Assembly: GCA_947044405.1 (NCBI GenBank)
Contig: CAMRHE010000012.1
Location: forward strand, 8,428,001-8,492,000
Direction of reading: 5' to 3'
Origin: Leptodactylus fallax
Lineage: Eukaryota > Chordata > Amphibia > Anura > Leptodactylidae
Length of the DNA stretch: 64,000 nt
The number at the start of each line of letters is the position of its first letter. Positions within the stretch are counted from its first letter, which is position 1. This document shows, one piece after another, positions 47,611-58,759 of this stretch. The notes under the pieces were generated by a model, which saw only the letters and a list, made by a program, of their open reading frames with translations, did no database searches and was not told where the DNA came from. The position numbers and the translations under genes were made by a program.

Positions 47611-48307
47611 TACAAAGATTAAAAACTCTAAATCCTACTGTGTCATGATAGCTGGGATGTGGGGGAAGAGGGGGTGAACTAGCATTTAGAGGAGCTCATT
47701 TTGATTTTTGCTATTGATCTATGCACATCCTGGTTAGATTTATGATACTTAACATGTGTTTATTTGCATGTAATATGACCTAAAGAAAGTAACTTTTAAT
47801 GTGCTTCCCACACATATTTAGAAAGTAAATGAAACATAAGAAAGGATCAAACACGTTGTTCTTTCATTGTGGTCATTCTGCCCATTAGAAGACTGTCTCT
47901 CTGCTTCATCAGCATCACTGAAGCCAACGGGAACATGCAACCAATTTGAGAAAACAGGATTCAGCACAGAGGAAAATACTGACATAATTCACCATACTAA
48001 ATTATATCATCATGTTTTTGACATGTGCATAAAGATAAAATTAAGAAAAGTAGCTAGGTCATTTATTGAACAGTGTTTATGGTAGGCCCTATTGATCCTC
48101 TATCATTCAATGTGTATAAATGCCCCCTAGATTTTGCTAAAGTTAAATGGGTACTTGTGGAAAATTCTACATTTAAATAACCTTCTATTATTGTATTTCA
48201 ATATTCATTTATTATAGTGTCAGACTTGGGTCCACCAGGGAAATTGATATATATGTCCACTTTTACTTGCATTGTAAACTCAGATGTTTTTGCACATAAT
48301 CACATCA
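47611..48307. other. Unannotated intronic stretch
   Basis: No gene or repeat recognised. Confidence 0.4.
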
Positions 48308-48643
48308 TTAAAGAGAGTCTGTCAGCAGTAAATTGGTTATAAACCTAATGACAAGACCTTGTAGAGCTGATTCTACAGTTTGCAAATATGCCTCTGTTAT
48401 TCAGCTTTGGAGCTCCATTTTTATGTAACTTGTCAGATTATTCATATGCAAATGAGAGGAAAAGTGCTTCACCCAGGAATCTATAGCTGAGACCAAAGCC
48501 CAGGAAAGACATTGCTTATGAATAAAATGGCAACTTCCATGAAAAGCTGAATAACAGAGGCATATTTAGAAGCTGTAAAATCACCTCTACAAGGTACTGG
48601 GATTAAGTTTATAGCCATTTTATTGCTGACAGACTTCCTTTAA
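48308..48643. mobile_element. TTAA-ended foldback MITE
   Basis: The left TTAAAGAGAGTCTGTCAGCA and the right (minus strand) TTAAAGGAAGTCTGTCAGCA match, with arms of about 100 bases through AATATGCCTCTGTTATTCAG. 336 bases, non-coding. This is a clear member of the TTAAAG group. Confidence 0.8.
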
Positions 48644-50404
48644 ATAGGTTTTCTCAAAATCCACACTTTCTATATAGGTGATAAGTGATAAGTGTCCTAC
48701 TGCTGGTCCCCCTCATTGATCACAAGAGTATCCCATGTCCCCTGTGGCAGTCGAGAATGTATCCACTCAACATCTACAGGATTGACAAAACTAAAGAGTG
48801 CTTTACTTGGCAGGACCCCTCACAACCAGACGCCTAACCACCTACCCTGTGAATAAGTGTTGACCATAGGTAGAACCCATTAATAAGCAGGCTTTGAAGT
48901 CGGTAGCCCAAACCACCGCCCTCAACTATTCTTTTTTTCCACAGTCAGACTTTACTCCTAGTCCAACTGACAACCATGGTCATCCAGAAGCAGTAAAATT
49001 CCTCTAATTCACAAAAACGCTAGAGATTGAATTCCTATGAAAGTAAATATGCAACAAAATATGTTCCTAATTAATTATACAATATTCAAAATGATTGTGC
49101 ATATAATTAAAAATAATCATTTTATTTTAAAGGGAGGAGTCAGATACGCTAACATTTTTTAATATTTCACTTCTCGTACTCCACCGTCCTGTTAATAAGA
49201 TTAAAGCATAATGTGATCTGCTCTAGTCCAGTCTACTGGTGTGTTTGACCAAACTTGCCCTAGGGTTTAGCAGTGCTGATTTAGTCAATAAGTTCACCTA
49301 GGAGTCTACGTAAAACAACAGATAACACATAGTTAGATTACATCTGGTTGTACCAAATGTTAAACTATTCCGTCAAGTTAGAAATGCTATATCTGTATAT
49401 TACATTGTATGGTAAATGTATTACTACATTGATTAAATATGTAGAGTGTTTGACCACTACAGTACAGTATAATGTTTCTTACTCTCTTTTGGTGAGTTTA
49501 AACTGCTTTGTATACAGGGCTTTCTTATTCATATACTTCTCAATAGGAGATGTGAAGGACCAAGCTTCGTTCTGTCTTGAAGTGGATAAGGGTTACCAGA
49601 CCTGTCACTTCATTAATTTACACAGTTTGGAAACAATGTGTGAGGGCTCTTAGAGGCCATTCACACCAGGACAACAACAGTCTGTGCCGTAAATGACAAG
49701 CCCCCTACAAAGAAGGTCTGCGGCCTTTGTGGATGCAAGCTGCACACAAGTCCTAGGGACACAAGCCTTCTGTGCTTTACAGTATACTCGCTGACACACT
49801 CTCTTCCATTGTCACGAAACTATTTGTAAAATATTTACCTTCCCATTCGGGGATCTGACAGCCAACACAAATAAATGCAATGTCCTATCCACATGGTTAC
49901 GGGTCACATGAGCGATCATGGATAGCAAACTGCAATGAATTCATAAAAAGGGAAGGTTCTAATACAATTTCACATTTATATAATCTCCTACTTCATTGAA
50001 AGGCTCCTTTAACCATTTGTCTATAAAAGGTGACATGCAATGTTGCTGTGACATGATGACCAGCTTCAGTGACCCATGTTATTGTAGCCAAGGCAAGTGA
50101 AAATAAAGAAGACTACCCCACTGCTGTGGCAGCATTGAATTCATGCGGTGCTAACAGCTAGACTGCAGATGACAGATGTCACCATGTAGCCTATATGCAA
50201 CTGGATCACGTATATCAAGTCCCTGCTGCTAGCCCTCTGCTGGTTTCTTAACACCTTTACAAAGCATTAAGAAACAGCAGGTGGCCGAGTTCTGACTGGC
50301 ACCCCTTAGAGTAGTATCTTGGACTGCATATTGTGTTAATGGGATCTAAAGTATCTGCTGTTTTTGTCACAATTTTTTAATTTTTATTTGTCACAGATAG
50401 TACA
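48644..50404. other. Unannotated intronic stretch
   Basis: No gene supported; the 101-codon frame at 49348 has no protein-like features. Confidence 0.4.
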
Positions 50405-50743
50405 TACAAAGAGGACAGCTGGTTATAAAAGCAGTCGCATCTCCTGACATGGCTGTTTTAGTAAATCCTAGAATCTTAGAAGCTAGTGTAGAAACTTAGA
50501 ACCTCTGTTATTCCTAGGAATTTATTAATAAATTGACAAGTGGGTGTTACCAGTTGGGGTGTGTCCCTACAGAGTCTCACAGTGTCCAAACAGTGCTACC
50601 AGTTTATTTATAAGTTTATAGGAAGAATAACAAAGGAACAGTGCATTGCAGAGTTAAAAAATATGCTCAAAATTTGTTATATTGTAGGGGTATCATTATT
50701 TACCAAATAAGACATGTCAGGAGAGGTGACAGGCCCTCTTTAC
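50405..50743. mobile_element. MITE with AAAGAGGRCC ends
   Basis: The left CAAAGAGGACAGC...CATCTCCTGACATGGCTG mirrors the right (minus strand) AAAGAGGGCCTGTCACCTCT followed by CCTGACATGTC. The terminal TTAA has mutated on both sides. Non-coding, about 339 bases. Confidence 0.65.
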
Positions 50744-52866
50744 ACCAGCATGGTATATGTAACTGGTATTGACGGCAATCAAGTATCATTCATCTAGATA
50801 TAAAATATAACCAGGTAAAGAATATATATATATACAATTCCATTATAGAGCATCCTTTCTATTTAATATTCAATATTACTGTGCTATTATATCATTTTAT
50901 CTGTTATTTGCATTGAACTTCTCACCAAACCACAATGAAAATGGCAAAATAAGATCCCTATTTTCTCCCATGAATGATAATAAACACAGGGGATGTCTTT
51001 ATTTCAGTAAACTCAAGGAGTAATGTTAAACTTTAGTTCCACACATAAGCCAGAAATCCAATCTACAGTAAAGGGAGATTGCTGCTATTAAAATAATGTC
51101 TCCTCTTCAACCACAAGTGATGGCACTGCCACTAAAATACGTTCTCTCTCTGCAGATGCTAAGCATTGTAATTGAAATCAAAGGGCATTCATTACAGATC
51201 AGAATACAGTTTTATTGTTTGCGCCAATAGAGCGGTATGCAATAAACTGCTGCCATTGTCTCCGGGAGCATCTGTATCTTCATCATTGTGTCCAGAGAAA
51301 TCTAATCCTCTAGCTTCAAGTGGTTCATAGTATAAATTTAGTTTATGACTATCTCTCCTTAAAAAAGTCCTGCACATAATAACCTACTTGTCAACTACAT
51401 AGGTAAAAGAAGACATAAAGATGTACAGTACAGTATGACTTTTTCAACTTTTCAGCATGAACTTAGCTTCTCTTGTGCAGTGTCATAGACTGCATATGTG
51501 CTATGGAGAATATGGCTTCTGTCTGTTATAGGATGTAAACCCATTCATTCCTGCAGCATTCTGACTGCAGTTTAGCTATAGCTGTGGATACCAATGATAC
51601 AGGTGACATGCAAGAAAAACCTTTTATCAGTGATCATACAAAATACCTCCTATACCTACCTAACACATCAAAAGAATTACATATATCATGAATAAAATAA
51701 AAATAAATCATCTGCTAAATCCTCTTTTTCGTGTACTGAAAGGTAACCATGATGCTTGGCACAATGCTCTAAAGCTAGGTTCATGCTGTGTTTGGGCACT
51801 AAATAGTACGTAATTCTGTACATCTAACATGTCCATAGACTTTTATTAGCCAATATGAATGTCATGTTTGGTTAGTATTCATTTCTCTTAACTGCAATGA
51901 CGTGTATTTGGCTATGCCTTTCACTAAACTATATTCAGAGGAAAACATATACCAACCTGCTTATTCACCAAAATACATACATAAATGCATATAAACTTTT
52001 CACCTAAATAATAAAAAGCATCATTATTGTAATAAAGTTGGTGGTATTTGATATCCTGCATTTAGAGCTTCATTGTCTTTGATAATAAACATGATCAGCA
52101 TTTAGTCCATATAATATTTTCTTTTGGGTCTTTTTTGTGCACTTGGCCCTGACCACCGGGACAGAATAGAATGAGCTCAGCTGCTTTTTTTTGTACTTTT
52201 TCAGTTGTTCAAAGGCGCGGTGGCAAGGGGCAGCTTTTATCAGCTCTCCCTTTGGGTTTATGAACTGAGTGGGATACGTGTGATGCATTTATGACAGAAG
52301 ACAAAACATGATTGAGCCAGCGGGGTAGCTTCTTTTGAGATATTGGTGTGTCAATCAGGGAGGGCAGCTGTGACTGAGACAATGCTCTACTGCACTGAAA
52401 TGAGCTTAATCAGCTTCCTTGTGCTTATGTATGCTGAGCTCGGATGAGATCAGCCTAATGTGTATTAGGATGCAGAGCAAGTAAGGCAATGAGAAAAAGG
52501 GGCCGCCACTGGAAAAAAAAAAAAAGGATCATAATTGAAAAATAATAACTAATGTAACTTTTCTGCAACTTCTTTGTAACGTCTTGCACATGTACACCAT
52601 TTAATGTGAACACCCCATTAATAGATCCCATAATTCTTGCGTTAGAACTTTCTCATGAAAAAAGTGGGAAAACGGGCCTGTAACAAAAAAGGTTCATAGT
52701 AACTACAGGAGAAGAAAATATGTGATTGGAAGAATCAAAAATATTACAAAAAATCTGTATGTAATATGGTAAAAATGATATATCTCATAATATTTCATAC
52801 TTATTTCCCATGTGTACAGCAAGGACAGATAGCAAAATCAAAATGACCAGCAGTTGTTGAGCAGTT
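50744..52866. other. Unannotated intronic stretch
   Basis: AAGCTAGGTTCATGCTGTG at 51774 resembles a MITE end of the type at 1078. No gene is seen. Confidence 0.4.
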
Positions 52867-52929
52867 GCTGTAAAATGACTAACTGACTGTTCCTAATACA
52901 GCGGAACAGTCAGTTAGTCATTTTACAGC
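52867..52929. repeat. Perfect 27-bp hairpin, 9-base loop
   Basis: Arms 52867-52893 and 52903-52929 are exact reverse complements, with loop TAATACAGC. The structure ends 15 bases before the LINE tail at 52945. It has miRNA-precursor-like dimensions, but a perfect stem also fits a miniature foldback element. Confidence 0.9.
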
Positions 52930-52944
52930 CACACATAAAGAATA

Positions 52945-53250
52945 TTATTATTATTATTGTTTATTTATATAGCACCATTAATTCCATGGTGCTTTACATT
53001 TGCGGATTTACATACGGTACACCAGATATACAAAACAGATAATACTAACAGAGACCAACTGGTACAGTGGGATAGAGGGCCCTGCCTGGAAGGGCTTACA
53101 ATCTATGAGGGAAGAGGGATAGAGACAGAAGGTGGGGGTAGAAGCTGTTCAGGTTGGTGGTGTAGAGACAGTAGTGTTATTGGAGGTTGTAGGCCTTCCT
53201 GAATAGGTGAGTCTTCAGGGCCTTCTTGAAGCTTGTGATTGTGGGGGAAA
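52945..53250 (-). mobile_element. L2-type LINE 3' end, 5' truncated
   Basis: The minus-strand 3' terminus is GTAAAGCACCATGGAATTAA, then GGTGCTATATAAATAA and an (AAT)n tail. The 3' UTR contains AGATTGTAAGCCCTTCC...GGGCCCTC. Upstream lies the last part of ORF2. The copy is truncated near 53250, as is usual for target-primed LINE insertion. L2 assignment rests on the ORF2 end and the tail type. Confidence 0.75.
53177..53230 (-). pseudogene. C-terminal remnant of LINE ORF2 (L2-like)
   Basis: The minus strand reads FKKALKTHLFRKAYNLQ then a TAA stop (53177-53179). The FK..LKTHLFR pattern is typical of the extreme C-terminus of L2-clade reverse transcriptase polyproteins. The reverse transcriptase and endonuclease domains are absent, so the fragment cannot function. 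Confidence 0.7.
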
Positions 53251-53755
53251 GTAGATGCCATTTTTACAGAGAATACCCCATATGGTGACGCATCGCATGG
53301 TATGCACTGGTTCCATAGTTCACAACTACATATAAACTGTGGGTCACTATACAGTCTCTTTGAATGCAGCTTTGCCTTGTGCAAAATGTATTATGTCATG
53401 CAGCAAATGGTACTCCTGTCTTATATGTAAAAGCAAATAGAATAATATAGAACAGATCAATAGAATTGTACAATATATCCAATCCCTTACAGTATAAAAT
53501 ATAGAAGCAGGCAGTCTTCAGCACTGTCTGGATACATAAAACAATTTATGAGGGGATTAGTTGTTGTAGGTATATGTGAAATTAATCATGAAAATGGCAC
53601 TTGTAGGGATATACTGTGTGAAATGTGAAGACAAACCCTGAGACATACCTGGAGAGTAACCAAAGGTCTCTGTAAGTTATGTTAAGAACATAAGCTGCTT
53701 CTGCATATCACAGAACTGTCATATAATTATGCTAACATGTGTCAGAAGAGAACTA
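53251..53755. other. Unannotated intronic stretch
   Basis: Nothing recognised between the LINE end and the Tc1 element. Confidence 0.4.
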
Positions 53756-55322
53756 CAGTCATGGCCAAAAGTTTTGAGAATGATACAAATATTAATTTTT
53801 ACAAAGTCTACTGCTTCAGTTTTTCTAATGGCAATTTGCATATACTCCAGAATGTTATAAAGAGTGATCAGCTTAACAGCAATTACTTGCAAAGTCAATA
53901 TTTGCCTACAAAATGAACTTTATCCCCCAAAACACATTTCAACATCATTGCAGCCCTGCCTTAAAAGGACCACCTAACATCGTTTCAGTGATTGCTCCAT
54001 TAACACAGGTGTGGGTGTTGATTAGGACAGGGCTGGAGATCAATCTGTCATGATTAAGTAAGAATGACACCACTGGACACTTTAAAAGGAGGCTGGTGCT
54101 TGCCATCATTGTTTCTCTTCTGTTAACCATGGTTATCTCTAAAGAAACACGTGCAGTCATCATTGCACTGCACAAAAATGGCCTAACTGGGAAGAGTATT
54201 GCAGCTAGAAAGATTGCACCTCAGTCAACAATCTATCGCATCATCAAGAACTTCAAGGAGAGAGGTTCCATTGGTGCCAAAAAGGCTCCAGGGCGCCCAA
54301 GAAAGACCAGCAAGCGGCAGGACCGTCTCTTAAAAGTGTTTCAGCTGCGGGATCGGGCTACCAGCAGTGCAGAGCTTGCTGAGGAATGGCAGCAGGCAGG
54401 TGTGAGTGCATCTGCACGCACTGTGAGGCGGAGACTCTTGGAGCAAGGCCTGGTCTCAAGGAGGGCAGCAAAGAAGCCACTTCTCTCCAGAAAAAACATC
54501 AGGGACAGACTGATATTCTGCAAAAGGTACAGGGAGTGGACTGCTGAGGACTGGGGTAAAGTCATTTTCTCTGATGAATCCCCTTTTCGATTGTTTGGAA
54601 CATCTGGAAAACAGCTTATTCGGAGAAGAAGAGGTGAGCGCTACCACCAGTCTTGTCTCATGCCAACTGTAAAGCATCCAGAAACCATTCATGTGTGGGG
54701 TTGCTTCTCAGCCAAGGGAATCGGCTCTCTCACAGTCTTGCCTAAAAACACAGCCATGAATAAAGAATGGTACCAGAATGTCCTCCAAGAGCAACTTCTC
54801 CCAACCGTCCAAGAGCAGTTTGGCGCTCAACAATGCCTTTTCCAGCATGATGGAGCACCTTGCCATAAAGCAAAGGTGTTAACTAAATGGCTCAGGGAAC
54901 AAAACATAGAGATTTTGGGTCCATGGCCTGGAAACTCCCCAGATCTTAATCCCATTGAGAACTTGTGGTCAATCATCAAGAGACGGGTGGACAAACAAAA
55001 ACCAACAAATTCAGACAAAATTAAAGCATTGATTCTGCAAGAATGGACTGCTATCAGTCAGGATTTGGTCCAGAAGTTGATTGAGAGCATGCCAGGGAGA
55101 ATTGCAGAGGTCCTGAAGAAGAAGGGTCAACACTGCAAATATTGACTTGCTGCATTAACTCATTCTAACTGTCAATATAAGCTTCTGTTACTCATAATAT
55201 CAATGCAATTATATTTCTGTATGTGATAAAAACATCTGACAAACACACATAAAAACCAGAGGGCAGCAGATCATGTGAAAATATAATATTTGTGTCATTC
55301 TCAAAACTTTTGGCCATGACTG
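53756..55322 (+). mobile_element. Complete Tc1/mariner element (DD35E)
   Basis: A 1567-base element flanked by TA (53754-53755 and 55323-55324). Inverted ends of about 39 bases start CAGTCATGGCCAAAAGTTTT and differ at one position (GATACAAA versus GACACAAA). It carries one open transposase. Near-identical ends and an intact frame argue for a fairly recent insertion. Confidence 0.95.
54129..55145 (+). CDS. Tc1-like transposase, DD35E (338 aa)
   Basis: Full-length transposase. The start is the ATG of MVISKETRAVI; an upstream in-frame ATG at 54096 would add a hydrophobic 11-residue extension foreign to the family. A first helix-turn-helix lies at about 4-42, a GRPRK motif at 55-59, and a second helix-turn-helix (ASARTVRRRLLEQG) near 94-107. 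Catalytic residues are D149 (FSDES), D241 (QHDGAPCH) and E277 (SPDLNPIENLW), with 35 residues between the last two. This spacing matches the DD35E group (Traveler) reported as a recent vertebrate invader. No stop or frameshift is present and the C-terminus KKKGQHCKY is intact. Nothing visible prevents activity. Confidence 0.95.
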   Translation: MVISKETRAVIIALHKNGLTGKSIAARKIAPQSTIYRIIKNFKERGSIGAKKAPGRPRKTSKRQDRLLKVFQLRDRATSSAELAEEWQQAGVSASARTVRRRLLEQGLVSRRAAKKPLLSRKNIRDRLIFCKRYREWTAEDWGKVIFSDESPFRLFGTSGKQLIRRRRGERYHQSCLMPTVKHPETIHVWGCFSAKGIGSLTVLPKNTAMNKEWYQNVLQEQLLPTVQEQFGAQQCLFQHDGAPCHKAKVLTKWLREQNIEILGPWPGNSPDLNPIENLWSIIKRRVDKQKPTNSDKIKALILQEWTAISQDLVQKLIESMPGRIAEVLKKKGQHCKY

Positions 55323-55324
55323 TA

Positions 55325-57369
55325 CAGGCACCAGGTGACATCATGAGACATAATAGCAGTCCTATGCTGTACCACCACTCACTCAGACTGCCGCAATAAA
55401 TAAGAAGATCTGAGGTGCAACAAGCATGAGATGGAATAGATTTAGGCACAGCACAATTTTTTTTTGATCTTTTGCCAGTTCTAGTAAAACAGCCAGATGA
55501 AATTCCCCCACACGCAGAGTAATATACTGACCATCCACAGTTCTCGTAAAATTATTGTCAACTTTAACACACATCTTCACTCACAGTAAGACTAAGCATG
55601 GTGGGAGATGAAGAAAGTAGAAAAGCGAAAGTGCTGCCTTATGCTCTTATGTGTCTTAAAATTCTGATAGGCTATATGCTGGGAGTGATAGTTTCACAAC
55701 AACCGGAGATCCTTAAATTACACATAAGCAAAGCATCTAGAGGAGGAAACCTCTGCACATATGGAGTCCTACAGAGCATGCAATGTATAAATTCAGAGGA
55801 ATATGAAAGTTCACACCATTACACTTGTATGGGCACCATATTAAGGCTCCATGCAATTTGGTGGTTGTATGGAATCAATAATGATGTCATGTACTGTACA
55901 TATGCACGTTGTACACGGAATTGTAATGCACACAGACGCACAAAGAAGTCCTTTGGCTCTGTACTACAATATGGTGTTTTCGTGTAGCATCATATAACAA
56001 ATATATCCAACTGAGCATGCCAGCATTTGTTGTTGGATTTCTATGGGTGGTACAGAGCAGCAATCTGGACATGTGCATGAGGCCCATGGATGAGAATAAT
56101 ATTAGTCATTTAATTACTTTTTCTGTATATTTGTTTTATTCTTGTACTAATAGTTTAGTAGAAGTAAATAATGTGCAGAACACGTCCTCTATATGCACAT
56201 TACCAGTCAACGGGGCACAATGTGAGTAAATTCTATGTCCAGTGTTGTGCTCTCTACTGGGGTAACAATGGCTTTAAGACAGTTTTCAATTTCCTACATT
56301 AAAACCTAATCCAATTCTCTTTAGTGGTTTTTAACTGCAATGACGATATTGTTGCCAGGACTACAAATGACAATGACAGTGTCTCTCTTTGAGCCTTAGG
56401 TGTCAAAACTGGACTTCTAATACTGTCATCCCTAGCAGTTTGCATGGAAATTATATTCCAACTTTTACAGCATCTGCTACCGTCAAAATTTGTAATCTTT
56501 TCCATTTAAGAATACTTAGAAGCAATTGGAAAATGTTTTTCTGGGACATTAATATTATGTGAAAAAAATTTAAATATTAAAATTAATTTAAATTGATGCT
56601 CTACTTCTAAAAAGAAGTAGGGATAAGACTTCTCTAGAGCATGTGGTGCTGTAAGATACAGGAGAAAATCCGGCGTAAAAAATTGTGTTTTAAAATATCA
56701 TTGATGCTGCTGGGGATTTTTTTTTAATTTAAAAAATGTGAAACACAGATTAAAGAAGAAACTGTAAATATAATAAATCCATCATAATGTGCATTAACCA
56801 CTTCCAGGCCACCAGCATTTAGTTATTAGTGAATAATGATGCGTCACTTTAAATGTCTAATTTCCAAGATCTAATACCTGTCAAATGTGATGTAATGGAA
56901 ACTCCATATAAGAAGCCTGATGCAACAAAATAATTAAAAAAAACTGTCTTTATCTACAAATAGTCCCTCAATGAAGTGGCTTGTGTTTTCACTCATCCAT
57001 GCTCAGATATCAGCTCCATTCCTGAGAAGCATAAACACAAAAAAACTGCACTAACTATAAACACACTTTATTTCCAAATGGTGTTTTGTCTTATAAGAAA
57101 ATATTTAGAACTCAATTTTAGATGTTTATGTATCATTGTAGGCCAAGCAAAGTCAATGGTAAGTGCTTACATAGAGGAGGAGAATCCATTATAAAAATCA
57201 GTATGGGCTTGCTACCTGGTGCTTTGCCCATGTCCCCTATCTCAGGACAAATGAATAGTGACATGCAGGAGAAAGGGAACCCCCTGACAAGGCTGCCCTT
57301 GTTTATGCTAAGACTCTTTCTAAAGAGAGGAAGTCCTGTTGGGGCTCAAACTACCCATGGAGTAGCTCC
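55325..57369. other. Unannotated intronic stretch
   Basis: No gene supported; open frames up to 129 codons have no recognisable domain. Confidence 0.4.
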
Positions 57370-57649
57370 ATGAGCTGCTCTCAACAGCTGATAAACATAG
57401 AATGGAGCAGGAAGCAGACAGTACTGTTCTCTGTGTAGTGGCGGAACTGAGTTACTGCAGCTTAGGTCCTATTCGAATGAATGGCAGCTGATCTGCAGTA
57501 CCTGATCTGAAGAGAACAGGGCTGTCTGCTCCTTGCTCCATTTTCTGTGCATCAGCAGCTGAGAACAGCTAGGGGTTCCCCCCACAATAGGGGTTCCCCC
57601 ACTCATCCTTAAGATAGGTCAATATTTTTAGCCTGGAAAACCCCTTTAA
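57370..57649. mobile_element. Foldback MITE, left end truncated
   Basis: GAATGGAGCAGGAAGCAGACAG (from 57401) is mirrored by CTGTCTGCTCCTTGCTCCATT (from 57522), centred near CCTATTCGAATGAATGG. The right end GGAAAACCCCTTTAA is a typical TTAA-type terminus. No matching outer left end is found. Confidence 0.65.
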
Positions 57650-58759
57650 CATTGGCATTGCCAATATCAATAAATGTTGGCCATAATCTGCTCTGTATTC
57701 AGTTTATTCTATAATTGACATGTGTATGGTCCAGGAAAAAATCTATTTCATTCAAAGATTTGCCCATATCCATTTAGTGAAAGAATACGATGTAAAATGC
57801 CCTTTCTTCCTACCCTACGCAACACAATAATGGATTGTGAGATATTTTCTGCCTACAGATACTGACCATAATGACTACTCCACAAGTACATAGCAAATCC
57901 ACAAGTATGCAGTAAACATACTACAGTAATCACTTTGTAACAATATCTCTGGTGTTACAGTTATCAAAAAGCCATAATTTTATCAGCTGTCACACAGCAC
58001 CATTATTCTGGCTTGTACATACAAACAGGACATGGAAAAGACGGCGTCATAGCAGTTGGCCTGAGCTCATATAAGCAGTCATTAAGAATGCTTAAACAAA
58101 ATACACTTTATGGTTAGTATAAACTGCGTTGGAGAGATCTCAGCGGCAACTATTTAATGATCGATTCTTTCCATTTTACAGAGAACATTGCTAAACAAGG
58201 TGGTGGGTATTCCTAAACTGGTATCTTCAGCGAGCAGGAGCAAATTACAGTTCTGCTAACATAACTGCTCTGGTAAAACTTTTATTACTCTTAACAAGCT
58301 GAAAATTTATATACATCACCATCATAAATCCGAGCAGACTGAATACTATGTTTTCTTACCCTTTACTGCAGCCCCACATGGAGAGACAAAACATGCTGTG
58401 AGTAAACCAGTCTTCTCTAGGCTCATTGGGCATTGCTTTATAGACATTAGTAAAGCTCTAGCACAAGTTCTAAGCAAAGTCATACAATATACCTCTATAG
58501 GTGCTCTCCCTATATTTACATCTTGTTTTATTTTTCATCAATTGTAGGCTTTGGCTCTTCATAAATAACCCCCTTAATGTTCTATGCAGTATTCATGACT
58601 GTAAAGCCCAACACAAGACCACCAGAGGAGTAAACAGATATATAGTAGTTCTACATATCAAGAAAAATGCCTTAACAGTCCTTGGATGTGGTAGAAAAGA
58701 AGAAGAAAATGGGTCCCAGGAGAGCTGCACAGCTGGACTCAGCTGTAGATGTTTTTCTG
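57650..58759. other. Unannotated stretch before the tandem array
   Basis: No gene or repeat recognised. The last bases (GTTTTTCTG) differ from the internal array junction, so the array starts sharply at 58760. Confidence 0.45.

Noticed and set aside
54341..55018. Several minus-strand open frames of 63-78 codons
   Set aside because: Antisense shadows of the DD35E transposase.
55598..55987. 129-codon plus-strand open frame
   Set aside because: No domain, no splice context and composition like flanking intron.
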